NCBI RefSeq assembly: GCF_025836975.1 | Contig: NZ_CP107548.1 | Span: 1,488,001-1,552,000, forward strand | From: Pollutimonas sp. M17 | Lineage (GTDB): Bacteria > Pseudomonadota > Gammaproteobacteria > Burkholderiales > Burkholderiaceae_B | Direction: 5' to 3' | Length of the DNA stretch: 64,000 nucleotides | Part shown: piece after piece, positions 24,682-33,721 of the stretch | Numbering within the stretch: the stretch's first letter is position 1 | How the letters are laid out: each line of letters starts with the position of its first letter | Program-made: the position numbers and the translations under genes | The notes under the pieces: generated by a model | Databases searched by the model: none | What the model saw: the letters and a program-made list of their open reading frames with translations, nothing else | Told to the model about the DNA's origin: nothing

Positions 24682-26013
24682 ATGAGCACAGGACAAGCAC
24701 GCCGGGACGACTCCGGAAAGCGCACGCTGCACCTCAATCTGTTCATCTTCGCCTGCGGTCATCATCGGGCCGCGTGGAGGCATCCCGATTCCAGTGTCGA
24801 GCGGCTGGGCGACATCGCTTACTTCGAAGAGCTGGCCCGGACGGCGGAGCGCGGCAAGCTGGACGCCGTTTTCTTTGCGGACGGGCAATCGGCGGACAAT
24901 GTCGCCGACGGTCCCCGCTGGTTTCTGGAGCCCCTGACCACCCTGGCGGCCATGAGCCGGGCCACCGAAAGGATAGGCCTGATCAGCACGGTTTCCAGCA
25001 CCTTCTATACGCCCTTCCATGCGGCGCGGCTGGTCGCGTCGCTGGACCACATCTCGAAGGGACGAATCGGCTGGAACGTCGTGACGTCGATGTTCGATGC
25101 CGAGGCGCGCAACCATGGCTACGACGCCATGCCGGGTCATGACTGGCGCTACGCCAGGGCCGAGGAATTCATACGGACGGTGCTGGGGCTGTGGGACTCC
25201 TGGGGCGAGGACGCGCTGCTGCATGACCGCAAGGGCGCCTACGCCGACCCGGCGGCGATACATTCCATCCATCACAAGGGCGAGCATTTCCGCGTGGACG
25301 GGCCGCTGACCGTGCCGCGTCCGCCGCAGGGTCATCCCGTCCTGTTCCAGGCGGGCGCGTCGGACCAGGGCAGGGATCTTGCAGCGCGGCGCGCCGAGGC
25401 CATCTATGCCGTGGCCTACGACCTGCCCGCGGCTCAGGAATATTATCGGGACATCAAGCGGCGCGTGCGCGAGGCGGGCCGCGGCGATCCCGTGCCCATC
25501 ATGCCGGGCCTGGTGGCCTATGTGGGATCGACCGATCAGGAAGCCCGAGCCAAGCAGCGGGAGCTGGACGAGCTGCTGCCCAGCGCCGACGCGCTCAGGC
25601 AATTGGGCATGTATGTGGGCCGGGATTGCACGGCCTGGGAGCTGGACGCGCCCGTGCCGGCCTTGCCGCCGCTGGAGCAGTTTTCAGGCCCCAAGGGGCG
25701 TTATGCCACGATACTGCGCATCATCGAAACGGAGCAGCCGACGGTGCGCCAGCTATTGGGGCGGCTGGCCGCCGGTGGGGGGCATTGCACCATGGTGGGC
25801 ACGCCCGAGCGCATCGCCGACGAGATGGAGCGCTGGCTCATGAACGAAGGCGCCGACGGGTTCAACCTGATGCCGCCCTCATTGCCCGGCGGCATCGACG
25901 ACTTCGTGGACCACGTCGTCCCCGTCCTGCAGCGGCGCGGCCTGTTTCGCAGGAATTACGAATCAAGCACCTTGCGCGGCCATCTGGGCCTGCCCCGACC
26001 GGCCGTGCCCTGA
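24682..26013 (+). CDS. NtaA/SnaA/DszA-family flavin-dependent monooxygenase
   Basis: The 443-residue luciferase-like protein contains LNLFIFACGHHRAAWRHP at the N terminus, LEPLTTLAAMSRATERIGL, WNVVTS and HPVLFQAGASDQGRDLAAR, diagnostic for the NtaA/DszA group, which uses FMNH2 and O2 to cleave C-N or C-S bonds in N- and S-containing compounds. It follows the SDR by 12 bases and shares its TPP riboswitch. The natural substrate is unknown; a thiamine breakdown product or thiazole is suggested by the regulation. It needs a partner flavin reductase, not seen nearby. Confidence 0.85.
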   Translation: MSTGQARRDDSGKRTLHLNLFIFACGHHRAAWRHPDSSVERLGDIAYFEELARTAERGKLDAVFFADGQSADNVADGPRWFLEPLTTLAAMSRATERIGLISTVSSTFYTPFHAARLVASLDHISKGRIGWNVVTSMFDAEARNHGYDAMPGHDWRYARAEEFIRTVLGLWDSWGEDALLHDRKGAYADPAAIHSIHHKGEHFRVDGPLTVPRPPQGHPVLFQAGASDQGRDLAARRAEAIYAVAYDLPAAQEYYRDIKRRVREAGRGDPVPIMPGLVAYVGSTDQEARAKQRELDELLPSADALRQLGMYVGRDCTAWELDAPVPALPPLEQFSGPKGRYATILRIIETEQPTVRQLLGRLAAGGGHCTMVGTPERIADEMERWLMNEGADGFNLMPPSLPGGIDDFVDHVVPVLQRRGLFRRNYESSTLRGHLGLPRPAVP

Positions 26014-26067
26014 TCGCAGGGACCGGGCGCGCGCCTTGCTCCGGACGGGGCCGGCTCTGCGCCTTGC

Positions 26068-26868
26068 CTACCAGGAAGCGATCACCGAATTCTTGAAGGT
26101 ATCGGTCACGAACTTCTTGGTTTCGGGCGAGTGGTAGGCTTTCACCAGCTTGGCCACCCAGGCCTGGTCCTTGTCTTCGCTGCGGACGGCGATGATGTTG
26201 GCATAAGGGCCTTTGGCGTCTTCGATGGCGATGGCGTCGGTCACCGGGTTCAGGCCGGCCGAGGCGGCATAGTTGCCATTGACCGCCGCGGCGTCCAGGT
26301 CGGACAGCGAGCGGGGCAGTTGGGCGGCATCCAGTTCCACGATGTTCAGTTTCTTCGGGTTCTCGACGATGTCCAGCGGAGTCGCCTTCAGGCCCGCATC
26401 GGCCTTGAGCTTCAGGATGCCTTGCGATTGCAGCACCAGCAGGGCGCGGCCGCCATTGGTCGGATCGTTCGGTATGCCGACGCGGGCGCCGTCCTTCAGC
26501 TCGTCCAGGCTCTTGACCTTCTTGGAATAGATGCCCATGGGAAAGGTAATGGTGTAGCCGACGCTGGCCAGCTTGTAGCCGCGGTCCTTGATCTGCGCAT
26601 CCAGGTAGGGCAGGTGCTGGTAGCTGTTGCCGTCCAGGTCGTCGGCGGCCAGGGCCGCGTTGGGCTGCACGTAATCGCTGAATTCCACGACCTCGATCTT
26701 CAGCCCGTCCTTGGCGGCGATGTCCTTGACGAACTCCAGGATCTGGGCGTGCGGGCCGGCGGTGACGCCGATCTTGTAGGTCTTGTCCTGTGCTAGGGCG
26801 GGCGACCCGGCCAGGCCGGCCGCCAGGCCCAGGCCGGCGACGAGTTGCAATAGTTGACGACGCTTCAT
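26068..26868 (-). CDS. metQ: MetQ/NlpA-family substrate-binding protein
   Basis: The 266-residue periplasmic binding protein of a methionine ABC importer starts with a signal peptide (RRQLLQLVAGLGLAAGLAGS) and has YKIGVTAGPHAQILEFV, NSYQHLPYLDAQ, FPMGIYSKK and VNGNYAASAGL, all MetQ marks. It lacks a lipobox cysteine, so it should be soluble periplasmic rather than membrane-anchored. It is the last gene of metN-metI-metQ and converges on the monooxygenase gene. Confidence 0.9.
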   Translation of the reverse strand: MKRRQLLQLVAGLGLAAGLAGSPALAQDKTYKIGVTAGPHAQILEFVKDIAAKDGLKIEVVEFSDYVQPNAALAADDLDGNSYQHLPYLDAQIKDRGYKLASVGYTITFPMGIYSKKVKSLDELKDGARVGIPNDPTNGGRALLVLQSQGILKLKADAGLKATPLDIVENPKKLNIVELDAAQLPRSLSDLDAAAVNGNYAASAGLNPVTDAIAIEDAKGPYANIIAVRSEDKDQAWVAKLVKAYHSPETKKFVTDTFKNSVIASW

Positions 26869-26918
26869 TCTTCTTCCTTTGAAAAAATACCCACGGGTAT
26901 GTGCAGGCCGGCTCGCGG

Positions 26919-27572
26919 CTAGCGGTGACTTAAACGACGCACCAGGGCATCGCCCAGGGTTTGCATCAGTTGAACAAAAACAATCAGGATCAGGACGACC
27001 AGCGCCATGACTTCGGGCAGGAAGCGCTGGTAGCCGTAGCGGATTCCCAGGTCGCCCAGGCCGCCGCCGCCCACCGCTCCGGCCATGGCCGAATAGCCGA
27101 CCAGGCTGACCAGGGTGATGGTCAGGCCGGCCACGATGCCCGGGAAGGCTTCCGGCACCAGGACCTTGTAGACGATCTGCCAGGTGGTCGCGCCCATGGC
27201 CTGCGCCGCCTCGACCAGCCCGCGATCGACTTCGCGCAGGGCGGTTTCGACCAGCCGCGCCACGAAGGGGGCGGCCGCGATCGTCAGCGGAACGATGGCG
27301 GCCGCCGTGCCTATGGATGTGCCGACGATGAGCCGCGTGAACGGAATGATGGCCACCAGCAGGATGATGAAGGGCGTGGAACGCACGGCATTGACCACGA
27401 TGCCCAGGCCGCGGTTCAGGCTGAGCACCGGAAGCACTCCCTTGCGGTCGGTCAGGTGCAGCAGGATGCCCATGGGCACGCCCACCAGCGAGCCCACGAG
27501 GCCGGAGATGCCCACCATCACCAGCGTTTCGACGAACGACTTGATAAACAGGTCAATCAGCTGCGATGACAT
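26919..27572 (-). CDS. metI: Methionine ABC transporter permease
   Basis: The 217-residue inner-membrane protein has five segments and the MetI pattern [19 protein letters not shown] at the start, [19 protein letters not shown], and the EAA-loop region [20 protein letters not shown]. Its ATG 27572 overlaps the 3' end of metN by 20 bases, so the genes are coupled. It works with MetN and MetQ to import methionine. Confidence 0.93.
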   Translation of the reverse strand: MSSQLIDLFIKSFVETLVMVGISGLVGSLVGVPMGILLHLTDRKGVLPVLSLNRGLGIVVNAVRSTPFIILLVAIIPFTRLIVGTSIGTAAAIVPLTIAAAPFVARLVETALREVDRGLVEAAQAMGATTWQIVYKVLVPEAFPGIVAGLTITLVSLVGYSAMAGAVGGGGLGDLGIRYGYQRFLPEVMALVVLILIVFVQLMQTLGDALVRRLSHR

Positions 27573-28611
27573 GATTCATTTCCTCTACCGTTACCCCGCG
27601 CGAGCGCATATAGGCTTTCGCCTGTTCCATTTTTTCTTCATCGCCCCTGGCCAGTATGGCCAGCGAGCCGAAGGCCTGCTCCTGGATTTCATCGATCTGG
27701 CCGTGCAGTATGTTGAAGTCCAGCCCGAAGCGGCGCACCACCTCGGACAGCAGCGGCTCTTCCACGCCCGTGCCGGTGAATGCCAGGCGCAGAAGGTGGT
27801 CCCGGCCTTCGCCCTCGCGCGTCTGCGCAAGTCGTGCGCGCACCCGCTGGAGCACGCCCTTGGGCAACTCCTGTGAAATCACGTCGCCTATCATGGCTCG
27901 CGTCACCGGATGCCGCGGCGCCCGGAACACGTCGATCACGGCTCCGTGCTCGATGACTTCACCGGCCTCCATGACCGCCATGCGGTCGCAGATCAGCTTG
28001 ATCACCTCCATCTGGTGCGTGATCAGGACGATGGTCAGGCCCAGTTCCCGGTTGATCTTCCTCAGGAGTTCCAGGATGGACTTGGTGGTTTCCGGGTCCA
28101 GCGCGGAGGTGGCCTCGTCGGAAAGCAGGACCTTGGGATTGTTGGCCAGGGCGCGGGCGATGCCCACGCGCTGCTTTTGCCCGCCGCTGATCTGCGCCGG
28201 ATAGCGGTCGGCCAGCGCCGTCAGGTCGACCAGCTCCAGCAGTTGCCGGACTTTGCGGTCTATCTCCGCTTTGCCGACGCCCGCCAGTTCCAGGGGCAGG
28301 GCGATGTTGCCGTAGACGGTCCTGGACGAGAGCAGGTTGAAATGCTGGAAGATCATGCCGATATGGCGGCGCGCTTCGCGCAAGCTGGCCGCGTTCAGCG
28401 AGGTCATGTCCTGGCCGTCCAGAACGATGCGGCCGCTGGTCGGGCGGTTCAGCAGGTTCAGCGTGCGGACCAGTGTGCTCTTGCCGGCGCCGCTGCGTCC
28501 GATGATGCCGAAGACTTCTCCCTTTCGTATTGAAATACTGACATTGCGTATCGCATCGACCGGGCCGGAAGGGCCGTCGAAACGCTGGGAAACTGCATGT
28601 ATCTCTATCAT
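27553..28611 (-). CDS. metN: Methionine ABC transporter ATP-binding protein
   Basis: The 352-residue ATPase has Walker [10 protein letters not shown] near residue 40, the signature [15 protein letters not shown], Walker [13 protein letters not shown], and a C-terminal NIL (methionine-sensing) domain of about 80 residues. ATG 28611 begins [11 protein letters not shown], matching family starts. There is no clear Shine-Dalgarno; the ATG instead lies ten bases after the T-run of a terminator-like hairpin, suggesting attenuation control. An upstream frame to 28704 runs through that hairpin and is rejected. Confidence 0.93.
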   Translation of the reverse strand: MIEIHAVSQRFDGPSGPVDAIRNVSISIRKGEVFGIIGRSGAGKSTLVRTLNLLNRPTSGRIVLDGQDMTSLNAASLREARRHIGMIFQHFNLLSSRTVYGNIALPLELAGVGKAEIDRKVRQLLELVDLTALADRYPAQISGGQKQRVGIARALANNPKVLLSDEATSALDPETTKSILELLRKINRELGLTIVLITHQMEVIKLICDRMAVMEAGEVIEHGAVIDVFRAPRHPVTRAMIGDVISQELPKGVLQRVRARLAQTREGEGRDHLLRLAFTGTGVEEPLLSEVVRRFGLDFNILHGQIDEIQEQAFGSLAILARGDEEKMEQAKAYMRSRGVTVEEMNHVIAAD

Positions 28612-28621
28612 GGAAATGAAC

Positions 28622-28662
28622 AAAAAAGCAGCAGATCGGAAGTCGAACAACCGATCTGCTGC
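28622..28662 (-). terminator. Terminator hairpin in the metN leader (attenuator)
   Basis: On the minus strand GCAGCAGATCGG pairs perfectly with CCGATCTGCTGC across an 11-base loop and is followed at once by TTTTTT. It stands only ten bases before the metN ATG, so the metN promoter must lie upstream and transcription must pass it. Confidence 0.8.
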
Positions 28663-28697
28663 CGTAGATTTGGAGGGTTCAAGCAATTTTACGCGGC

Positions 28698-28713
28698 CAC
28701 CCACATATGGGTG
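28698..28713 (-). promoter_or_regulatory. Leader hairpin of metN
   Basis: CACCCA and TGGGTG form a perfect 6-bp hairpin with a 4-base loop, 36 bases upstream of the terminator stem. AT-rich sequence at 28715-28750 (TATAAA on the minus strand, 28732-28737) could be the promoter. The leader fits no riboswitch class that I recognise. Confidence 0.5.
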
Positions 28714-28762
28714 AAGTAATTTTTATGCTGTTTTATATTACCGTAAGAAATAAGTGGAGTGC

Positions 28763-29132
28763 CTCCTGGGCGGTATGATTTCCAGACCATGGCGGGGCCG
28801 GGCTACAGGCTCGTGCAGCGAGGGATGAACAGCCATCAAAAAAGTTCTAGCGTCAAGTCCTTCGTGCAAATCACGCAGGGCTTGAAACCGTATATGGGAA
28901 AGTAGGTTAGCTCTTTTTCAGGCCACTTCGCAGAAGTGTTGCCTCGTGGGCTAGGAGCCACATAGGAGCGTCGGGGGAAAAAGCCGCATCGCACTGTGTC
29001 GTGCTGGATTGCCGAGGAACGGCGGGTTTGTCGTTTCATCGTAGCCCAAGAAGCTTGGCGGCATCCAGCCAAAATGAAGGACGCGCAGCCTGGGGCTGCG
29101 CGTTCGATGGCTGCCGTTGGATTGCGACGCCA
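28763..29132. other. Gene-free stretch at the left island edge
   Basis: No convincing gene is seen in these 370 bases. It holds a perfect 10-bp hairpin (ACGCGCAGCC / GGCTGCGCGT, 29081-29103) that could end the DUF2274 transcript. The left attachment site may lie here but was not identified. Confidence 0.4.
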
Positions 29133-29378
29133 TCATGCCGGCTTCGATGGCGCGCTCCGGGTTGCCGTGCCTTTCCTGAACCCCCGATCCCTCGCCATGA
29201 ACGCCTCCAGCATGTGCGGGATCAGCGTGGCGGCATCGACTGTCTCGCCATATGCCTGCGCGTGCAGCGAGGCGTAGCGGTCGAGGTCGGCTTTCAGGCT
29301 GGCCGGGCAGGCAAAGGTCAGCTTGACGTTCTCGGTCTTGGGCAGCGGCCCGAGCCGCAGTTTCTTGGTCGCGCTCAT
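29133..29378 (-). CDS. DUF2274 conjugation-associated protein
   Basis: The 81-residue protein starts MSATKKLRLGPLPKTENVKL and continues with CPASLKADLDRYASLHAQ, the DUF2274 pattern. This gene normally follows trbI in conjugative elements. ATG 29378 overlaps the stop of the trbI fragment (ATGA), keeping the ancestral coupling. It is a relic of a lost transfer region; function is unknown. Confidence 0.85.
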   Translation of the reverse strand: MSATKKLRLGPLPKTENVKLTFACPASLKADLDRYASLHAQAYGETVDAATLIPHMLEAFMARDRGFRKGTATRSAPSKPA

Positions 29379-29640
29379 TGCGAAGCTCCCCGATTGAAGA
29401 ACAGAGGCTGGTAGGGCCGCAGCACCAGATCCCGGTTGACGATGATCCGCACCGGCAGGCCTGGCCGCTCGGTCAGCGTCGGCTGGATGTTCATGTTGCG
29501 CCGGGTGATCTCCTGGCCGACCTGATTGATGCTGTCCTGGGCGCTGACGCGCCCGGCGACGAAGATGCGGTTGCCATCCTGGCGGTTCTCCGGCGCGGCC
29601 AGCTCGGTGCTGACGCCCAGCAGCGTCGTCAGCACAGCAC
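29375..29640 (-). pseudogene. trbI C-terminal fragment
   Basis: The frame contains TELAAPENRQDGNRIFVAGR, SAQDSINQVGQEITRRN and RIIVNRDLVLRPYQP, the C-terminal end of TrbI, the VirB10-like type IV secretion component. About 85 codons survive of a protein normally above 400 residues. Upstream of about 29640 the similarity stops and the sequence becomes a marR-like fragment on the other strand. Confidence 0.85.
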
Positions 29641-29654
29641 CGGCCGCGACAGAC

Positions 29655-29807
29655 GTCTTCCTGACCAACGATGGTTCCAAACTCGTCAAGCGGCTGCAGA
29701 CTCAGGCGCAACAGGCACTGGCGCCGCTCATCGAGCAGCTCAGTGCGTCAGATCGGCAGCTCCTTCAGGAGCTGCTTCAGCGGATGCTCGAAACCCGCAG
29801 GGGTTGA
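29655..29807 (+). pseudogene. MarR-family regulator C-terminal fragment
   Basis: The plus strand encodes VFLTNDGSKLVKRLQTQAQQ and LIEQLSASDRQLLQELLQRM before a TGA, which is the wing-to-C-terminus part of a MarR regulator. Start and helix-turn-helix are missing: the gene is cut at the trbI fragment junction. It faces the SDR gene at 29850. Confidence 0.7.
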
Positions 29808-29849
29808 TGGCCAGATGTCTCGGTGCATCGCGATCGGCCGGGTCAGGGC

Positions 29850-30590
29850 TCAGGCGAATCCGCCGTTGACCCGAACAACTTGGGAGTTCACCCACGCGCC
29901 GTCCGTCCCAACCAGGAAAGAGACTGCGTTGGCGATGTCCACCGGCTGGCCCAGACGCTCCATAGGAGACATCTTGGCCAGCATCGCGATCTGATCCTCG
30001 GTCTTGCCGTTGAAGAACAACTCCGTGGCGACAGGTCCCGGAGCAATCGCATTCACCGTGATGTTGCGACCACGCAGTTCATTGGCAAGCACGTGCACCA
30101 GACCTTCAACGGCGGACTTGGACGCAATGTACGGCCCATAGCCCGGCGTGGCCTTGGCGATGACGCTGGTGGACAGGGCCACGATGCGCCCCCCGTCGCC
30201 AAGCACTTCAGCGGCCTTGGCCAAAACGAGGAATGTGCCCCGCACGTTCGCCATCATCAGCCTGTCCAGCACAGCCACGTTGTCCGTCTTGATCGGTGCG
30301 AGATCCATGATGCCAGCATTGCTGACCACCGCATCCAGTCGGCCGAACGCTTGCTGGACCGATGAGAACAACCTTGTCACATCGTCGGCATCAGCGACGT
30401 TGCCCTGGACTGCAATGGCAGTGCCGCCTTTCGCCTGAATCTCTGCCACTACGGCATCGGCCTGCGGCTTGTTGTTGACGTAACCGATGGCGACGGCAAA
30501 ACCATCGGCTGCGAGCCGCAGCGCAATGTCCTTGCCAATACCGCGGGATGCGCCCGTCACGATGGCTGCTTTACTGGGTTTGGTACTCAT
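29850..30590 (-). CDS. SDR-family oxidoreductase
   Basis: The 246-residue classical SDR has TGASRGIGKDIA, SNAGIMDL, catalytic Ser in ALSTSV, YIASKSAVEG (Tyr-x3-Lys) and an NGGFA end. It resembles glucose/3-ketoacyl dehydrogenase-type cargo enzymes. ATG 30590 begins MSTKPSKAAIVTG. It is the last of five minus-strand genes (33627 to 29850) spaced 15-31 bases apart, an island redox cassette facing a LysR gene. Substrate is unknown. Confidence 0.85.
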   Translation of the reverse strand: MSTKPSKAAIVTGASRGIGKDIALRLAADGFAVAIGYVNNKPQADAVVAEIQAKGGTAIAVQGNVADADDVTRLFSSVQQAFGRLDAVVSNAGIMDLAPIKTDNVAVLDRLMMANVRGTFLVLAKAAEVLGDGGRIVALSTSVIAKATPGYGPYIASKSAVEGLVHVLANELRGRNITVNAIAPGPVATELFFNGKTEDQIAMLAKMSPMERLGQPVDIANAVSFLVGTDGAWVNSQVVRVNGGFA

Positions 30591-30621
30591 GTCATAGCTC
30601 TTGGTAGCAGTTGGAATGGTG

Positions 30622-31275
30622 TCAGGCGGTCGCCGGCGGCGGCAGCGAGCCGGATCTTTCGGTCCCATCAGCCGCAGTGAGACGAGTTGCTTGTCGGGTT
30701 ATGCCGCTTCGGTCCAGCACGATGTCCGCGATATGACGACCGAAGCGGATGGCTGTGCCAAAGTCCTGAGGGTCTAGCTGGCCAGGCTGAGGCGAGGGGC
30801 TGATGTTCTGCCCCATCACTCCGAGGTTCGAGCCCAACCGATTGGTGCCGTCGGGTTGCCGCGGCAGTCCGTCGTAGCCGATCCAGATCATGCCGTGCTG
30901 CGCGGCAAGGACGTTGAGGTACATGAGCGTCAGCAGCTTGTCGCCGCTAGGGCTGTTGCTGATGGTCATGCCGGCGGCGAACTTGTTCCGCCACTTCTGC
31001 TGGAACCAAATCGGCGCCGTTGCGTCCGCGAAGGCTTTGAACTGCGCCGCCGGACCACCCATGAACGTTGGGGTTGCGAAAACCACGGCCGGGGACAGCG
31101 TGATCGCGTCAAGAATCCCATCGTTGGCCCAGCGGCCCGCCTGAATGTCTCGACCCTCGATACGAAGCAACTGCGCCTCGACGCCACTGGCTTCCACCAC
31201 GCCTTTGGCCGCTGCTTCCACGATCTGCAGCGTGGAGCCAGACTGCGAGAAATAGATGAATGTGATCGGATTCAT
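30622..31275 (-). CDS. Flavodoxin-family NAD(P)H:quinone reductase
   Basis: The 217-residue protein has a flavodoxin fold: ITFIYFSQSGSTLQIVEA binds the FMN phosphate, followed by ATPTFMGGPAAQFKAFADAT, WRNKFAAGMTISNSPSGDK and a late YDGLPRQPDG. It looks like WrbA-type two-electron quinone reductases or multimeric flavodoxin-like proteins. It is the fourth gene of the island redox cassette. A protective role against quinones or electrophiles is inferred from the family. Confidence 0.75.
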   Translation of the reverse strand: MNPITFIYFSQSGSTLQIVEAAAKGVVEASGVEAQLLRIEGRDIQAGRWANDGILDAITLSPAVVFATPTFMGGPAAQFKAFADATAPIWFQQKWRNKFAAGMTISNSPSGDKLLTLMYLNVLAAQHGMIWIGYDGLPRQPDGTNRLGSNLGVMGQNISPSPQPGQLDPQDFGTAIRFGRHIADIVLDRSGITRQATRLTAADGTERSGSLPPPATA

Positions 31276-31304
31276 AGGAATGGAGGCGACAGCGGCTGAT
31301 GGAG

Positions 31305-32219
31305 TTACGGCATCTGGCGAGGCGCCGGTGGGGCGAGGTCTTCCAGACCCATCTGGCGCAGGAAGGCGACCTGCTTTTCGTGGTACACCGCGTCGATCGC
31401 TTCGGTGCCCTTGCGCTGGCCGTCAATGACTACGCGGAAGGGACGTTGGCCGCGTGGCATGGCCAGCACATCGACAGCGGCTTGGCCGACTGCCGAAACA
31501 TCCAACGCGTCACCGTTGGCCGCATCAATCGCATTGAGCCGATCACCCAAGCTCGCGATCCGATCAGGCAAATCACCATACTGCTGCTCGATCGCGAGGT
31601 ACTCAGGAGCGTTGGAGTGTGCGAAGTGCTCGGTTCCAGAGGTGAAGGCACCCGGGACCAGGATCACGCTTTCGATGCCAAAGGGTCGCACCTCCATGCC
31701 CATGATCTCGGCTATTGCGTCGCCTGCGGCCTTGCTGGCGATATAAGGGCCAAGGAACGGTTCGTGCAGGCGAGCGGTCGTGCTGCCTACATACATCAGG
31801 AGGCCATATCCCTGACGACGCATTGCCGGCAGAACTGCGCGATTGACGCGCAGCCAGGAGAGTGCATTGGTGTCGATGATGCGTGCAGCTTGTTCAACAG
31901 AGAACGCCTCGGTGATGCCGGTCATCAGCATGCCGGCGTTGTTTACCACGACATCGAGGCGGCCCTGCTTGGCGAGAATCTGATTGACCGCAGCTTGACA
32001 GGCGACCTCGGACAGCACATCAAGTTCGACGACGTCCAAGGAAAGATTTTCCTTTCGCGCGACTTCCAGCAACGCATCGGTTCGTTCGCGATTCGTCTGC
32101 TGAATCTCGCGCATGCTGGCGTAGACTTGGTGCCCGGCACGCGCCAGCGACAAGGCGACCGCCCGGCCGATGCCAGATCCCGCTCCTGTTACCAGCACCA
32201 CTTGCTTGTTCTGTTTCAT
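31305..32219 (-). CDS. SDR-family oxidoreductase
   Basis: The 304-residue SDR has VTGAGSGIGRAVALSLARAG, VNNAGMLMTGI, Ser in VGSTTA and YIASKAAGDAIAE. It is longer than a plain FabG type, with a C-terminal extension of about 50 residues. It sits in the same minus-strand cassette, between the flavodoxin-type gene and the quinone-reductase-like gene. Substrate is unknown. Confidence 0.85.
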   Translation of the reverse strand: MKQNKQVVLVTGAGSGIGRAVALSLARAGHQVYASMREIQQTNRERTDALLEVARKENLSLDVVELDVLSEVACQAAVNQILAKQGRLDVVVNNAGMLMTGITEAFSVEQAARIIDTNALSWLRVNRAVLPAMRRQGYGLLMYVGSTTARLHEPFLGPYIASKAAGDAIAEIMGMEVRPFGIESVILVPGAFTSGTEHFAHSNAPEYLAIEQQYGDLPDRIASLGDRLNAIDAANGDALDVSAVGQAAVDVLAMPRGQRPFRVVIDGQRKGTEAIDAVYHEKQVAFLRQMGLEDLAPPAPRQMP

Positions 32220-32234
32220 GACGAACTCCGGGAA

Positions 32235-33155
32235 TCACTTGCTCAGGCGCACGAGAACCTTGCCGCGTGCGTGTCCGGTGGCCAGTTTCTCCAGCGCCGA
32301 ACGTGCTTCATCTAGCGGGAAGATCGAGTCGGTGATGATCTGGAGGTGCCCGGCTTGGAACTGTCGGACGGCTTCCGGCAGATAGGGTGTTGCGCTTGCG
32401 AAGAACACGAACTCACCCGCCTGTTCGCCCCTGGGCTTGATGCCGAACTCCACGAGGCTCGCGATACGTCCGCCGGCACGGAGCACCGACCAAGACTTCT
32501 CAAGCGTCTCGCCGCCGATCGTGTCGAGCACGAGGTCGATGTCGCGCACCTGGGTGAAGTCCTCCGTGCGGTAGTCGATGACTTCATCCGCCCCGAGGCT
32601 CTTCGCCAATTCGACGTTCCTGGCCGACGCCGTGGCGATGACATGGGCGCCCGCATGGTGGGCCTGCTGGACGGCCATGCTGCCGACGCCTCCCGCTGCA
32701 GCATGGATCAGAACCCGCTGCCCGCGCTGAAGCTGACCGACGTCAAAGAGACCCTGCCTTGCCGTGCCGAATGCGGTCGGCAAGGCCGCCGCCTGTTCGA
32801 AGCTCATCTCTGCCGGAAGGACGCAGAGGTCCGATGCCTCGATCACCACGGTCCTGCCGAACGCGCCACCCGCACTCGGCGCAGTGCGGCCGAACACGCG
32901 ATCTCCGGGCCTGATGTTCGTCACCTTCGCGCCGACTGCATCGACCACACCGCTGAAATCGGTGCCCGGAACGTACGGAAAGTCGACCGGAAACACTTGC
33001 TGCATGTATCCGGCGATGATCTTCAAATCCAGCGGGTTCGCGCCCGCGACTTCGACGCACACAAGGGCGTCGTTCGGCCCCAGGTCACGTGAACCGATTT
33101 CGCCGACCGTGATGAGATCGGCGCCACCGAAGGCTTTGAGAAGTGCTGCTTTCAT
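32235..33155 (-). CDS. NADP-dependent quinone-oxidoreductase-like MDR protein
   Basis: The 306-residue protein of the medium-chain dehydrogenase family has DFSGVVDAVG, VLIHAAAGGVGSMAVQQAHHA for NADPH binding, and VIATASARN. It lacks the structural zinc cysteines, as in quinone oxidoreductase (QOR). ATG 33155 starts MKAALLKAFGG. It belongs to the island redox cassette and could reduce enones or quinones. Confidence 0.85.
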   Translation of the reverse strand: MKAALLKAFGGADLITVGEIGSRDLGPNDALVCVEVAGANPLDLKIIAGYMQQVFPVDFPYVPGTDFSGVVDAVGAKVTNIRPGDRVFGRTAPSAGGAFGRTVVIEASDLCVLPAEMSFEQAAALPTAFGTARQGLFDVGQLQRGQRVLIHAAAGGVGSMAVQQAHHAGAHVIATASARNVELAKSLGADEVIDYRTEDFTQVRDIDLVLDTIGGETLEKSWSVLRAGGRIASLVEFGIKPRGEQAGEFVFFASATPYLPEAVRQFQAGHLQIITDSIFPLDEARSALEKLATGHARGKVLVRLSK

Positions 33156-33180
33156 GGGATGCCTCATTGAATTGAGTTGA

Positions 33181-33627
33181 TCAGGCTTGCTTTGGAAACT
33201 GGCCAAGCTGGAGGAAAAGGCCGAACCAGTCCTCCATGTGCCAGGTCGTGGTGATGCGCTTTCCATCGAGCGTGTGGAACTCGTGGAGACGGAAGCTCAC
33301 CTTCTTTCCGGTGGGCGCGATGCCGAAGATTTCGCCCTGATGCGTGCCGCTGATCTCGGCGCGAACGCCGATCCTGCCGGGCTCCTGGATCATGTCGTGG
33401 ACGGTGATGCGAACGTCCGAGAATGCCTGCGCGACCCCTTGGATGATGGGCTTGACGCCGTCCGGGCCGGCACCCTGCCCGGGGGCCAGCGGGATGTCGT
33501 CCCACGATGGAGCGAGGACGTCATCGACCAGATCGGGGTTCTTGTCGCTGAACGCCTTATAGAAGGTTTCCACGGCCTGGCGTTCAGTACGAAGTCGTTC
33601 GGAGACTTCGGTGTTGGAGGTACTCAT
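33181..33627 (-). CDS. SnoaL-like ester cyclase/polyketide-cyclase-fold protein
   Basis: The 148-residue protein reads RQAVETFYKAFSDKNPDLVD and later RLHEFHTLDGKRITTTWHME, the SnoaL-like NTF2 fold. Such proteins act on small cyclic substrates or are of unknown use. ATG 33627 starts MSTSNTEVSER. It is the first gene of the cassette, divergent from the LysR gene. Confidence 0.8.
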   Translation of the reverse strand: MSTSNTEVSERLRTERQAVETFYKAFSDKNPDLVDDVLAPSWDDIPLAPGQGAGPDGVKPIIQGVAQAFSDVRITVHDMIQEPGRIGVRAEISGTHQGEIFGIAPTGKKVSFRLHEFHTLDGKRITTTWHMEDWFGLFLQLGQFPKQA

Positions 33628-33721
33628 TGCTTTTCGCTTCCAGTTGTTGTCGGTGGTGGAATTCTGGGGATGGCAGTAAAATCCGTCCAACAAATAGCCT
33701 ATATATGTATTTATTCGTCAT

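Noticed and set aside
28612-28704. Longer metN start at 28704
   Set aside because: It would translate through the terminator hairpin and adds residues unlike MetN.
29649-29662. ACAGACGTCTTCCT shared with 45481-45494, possible recombination footprint
   Set aside because: One exact 14-mer is expected by chance in an 18-kb island compared with itself; no longer homology extends from it.
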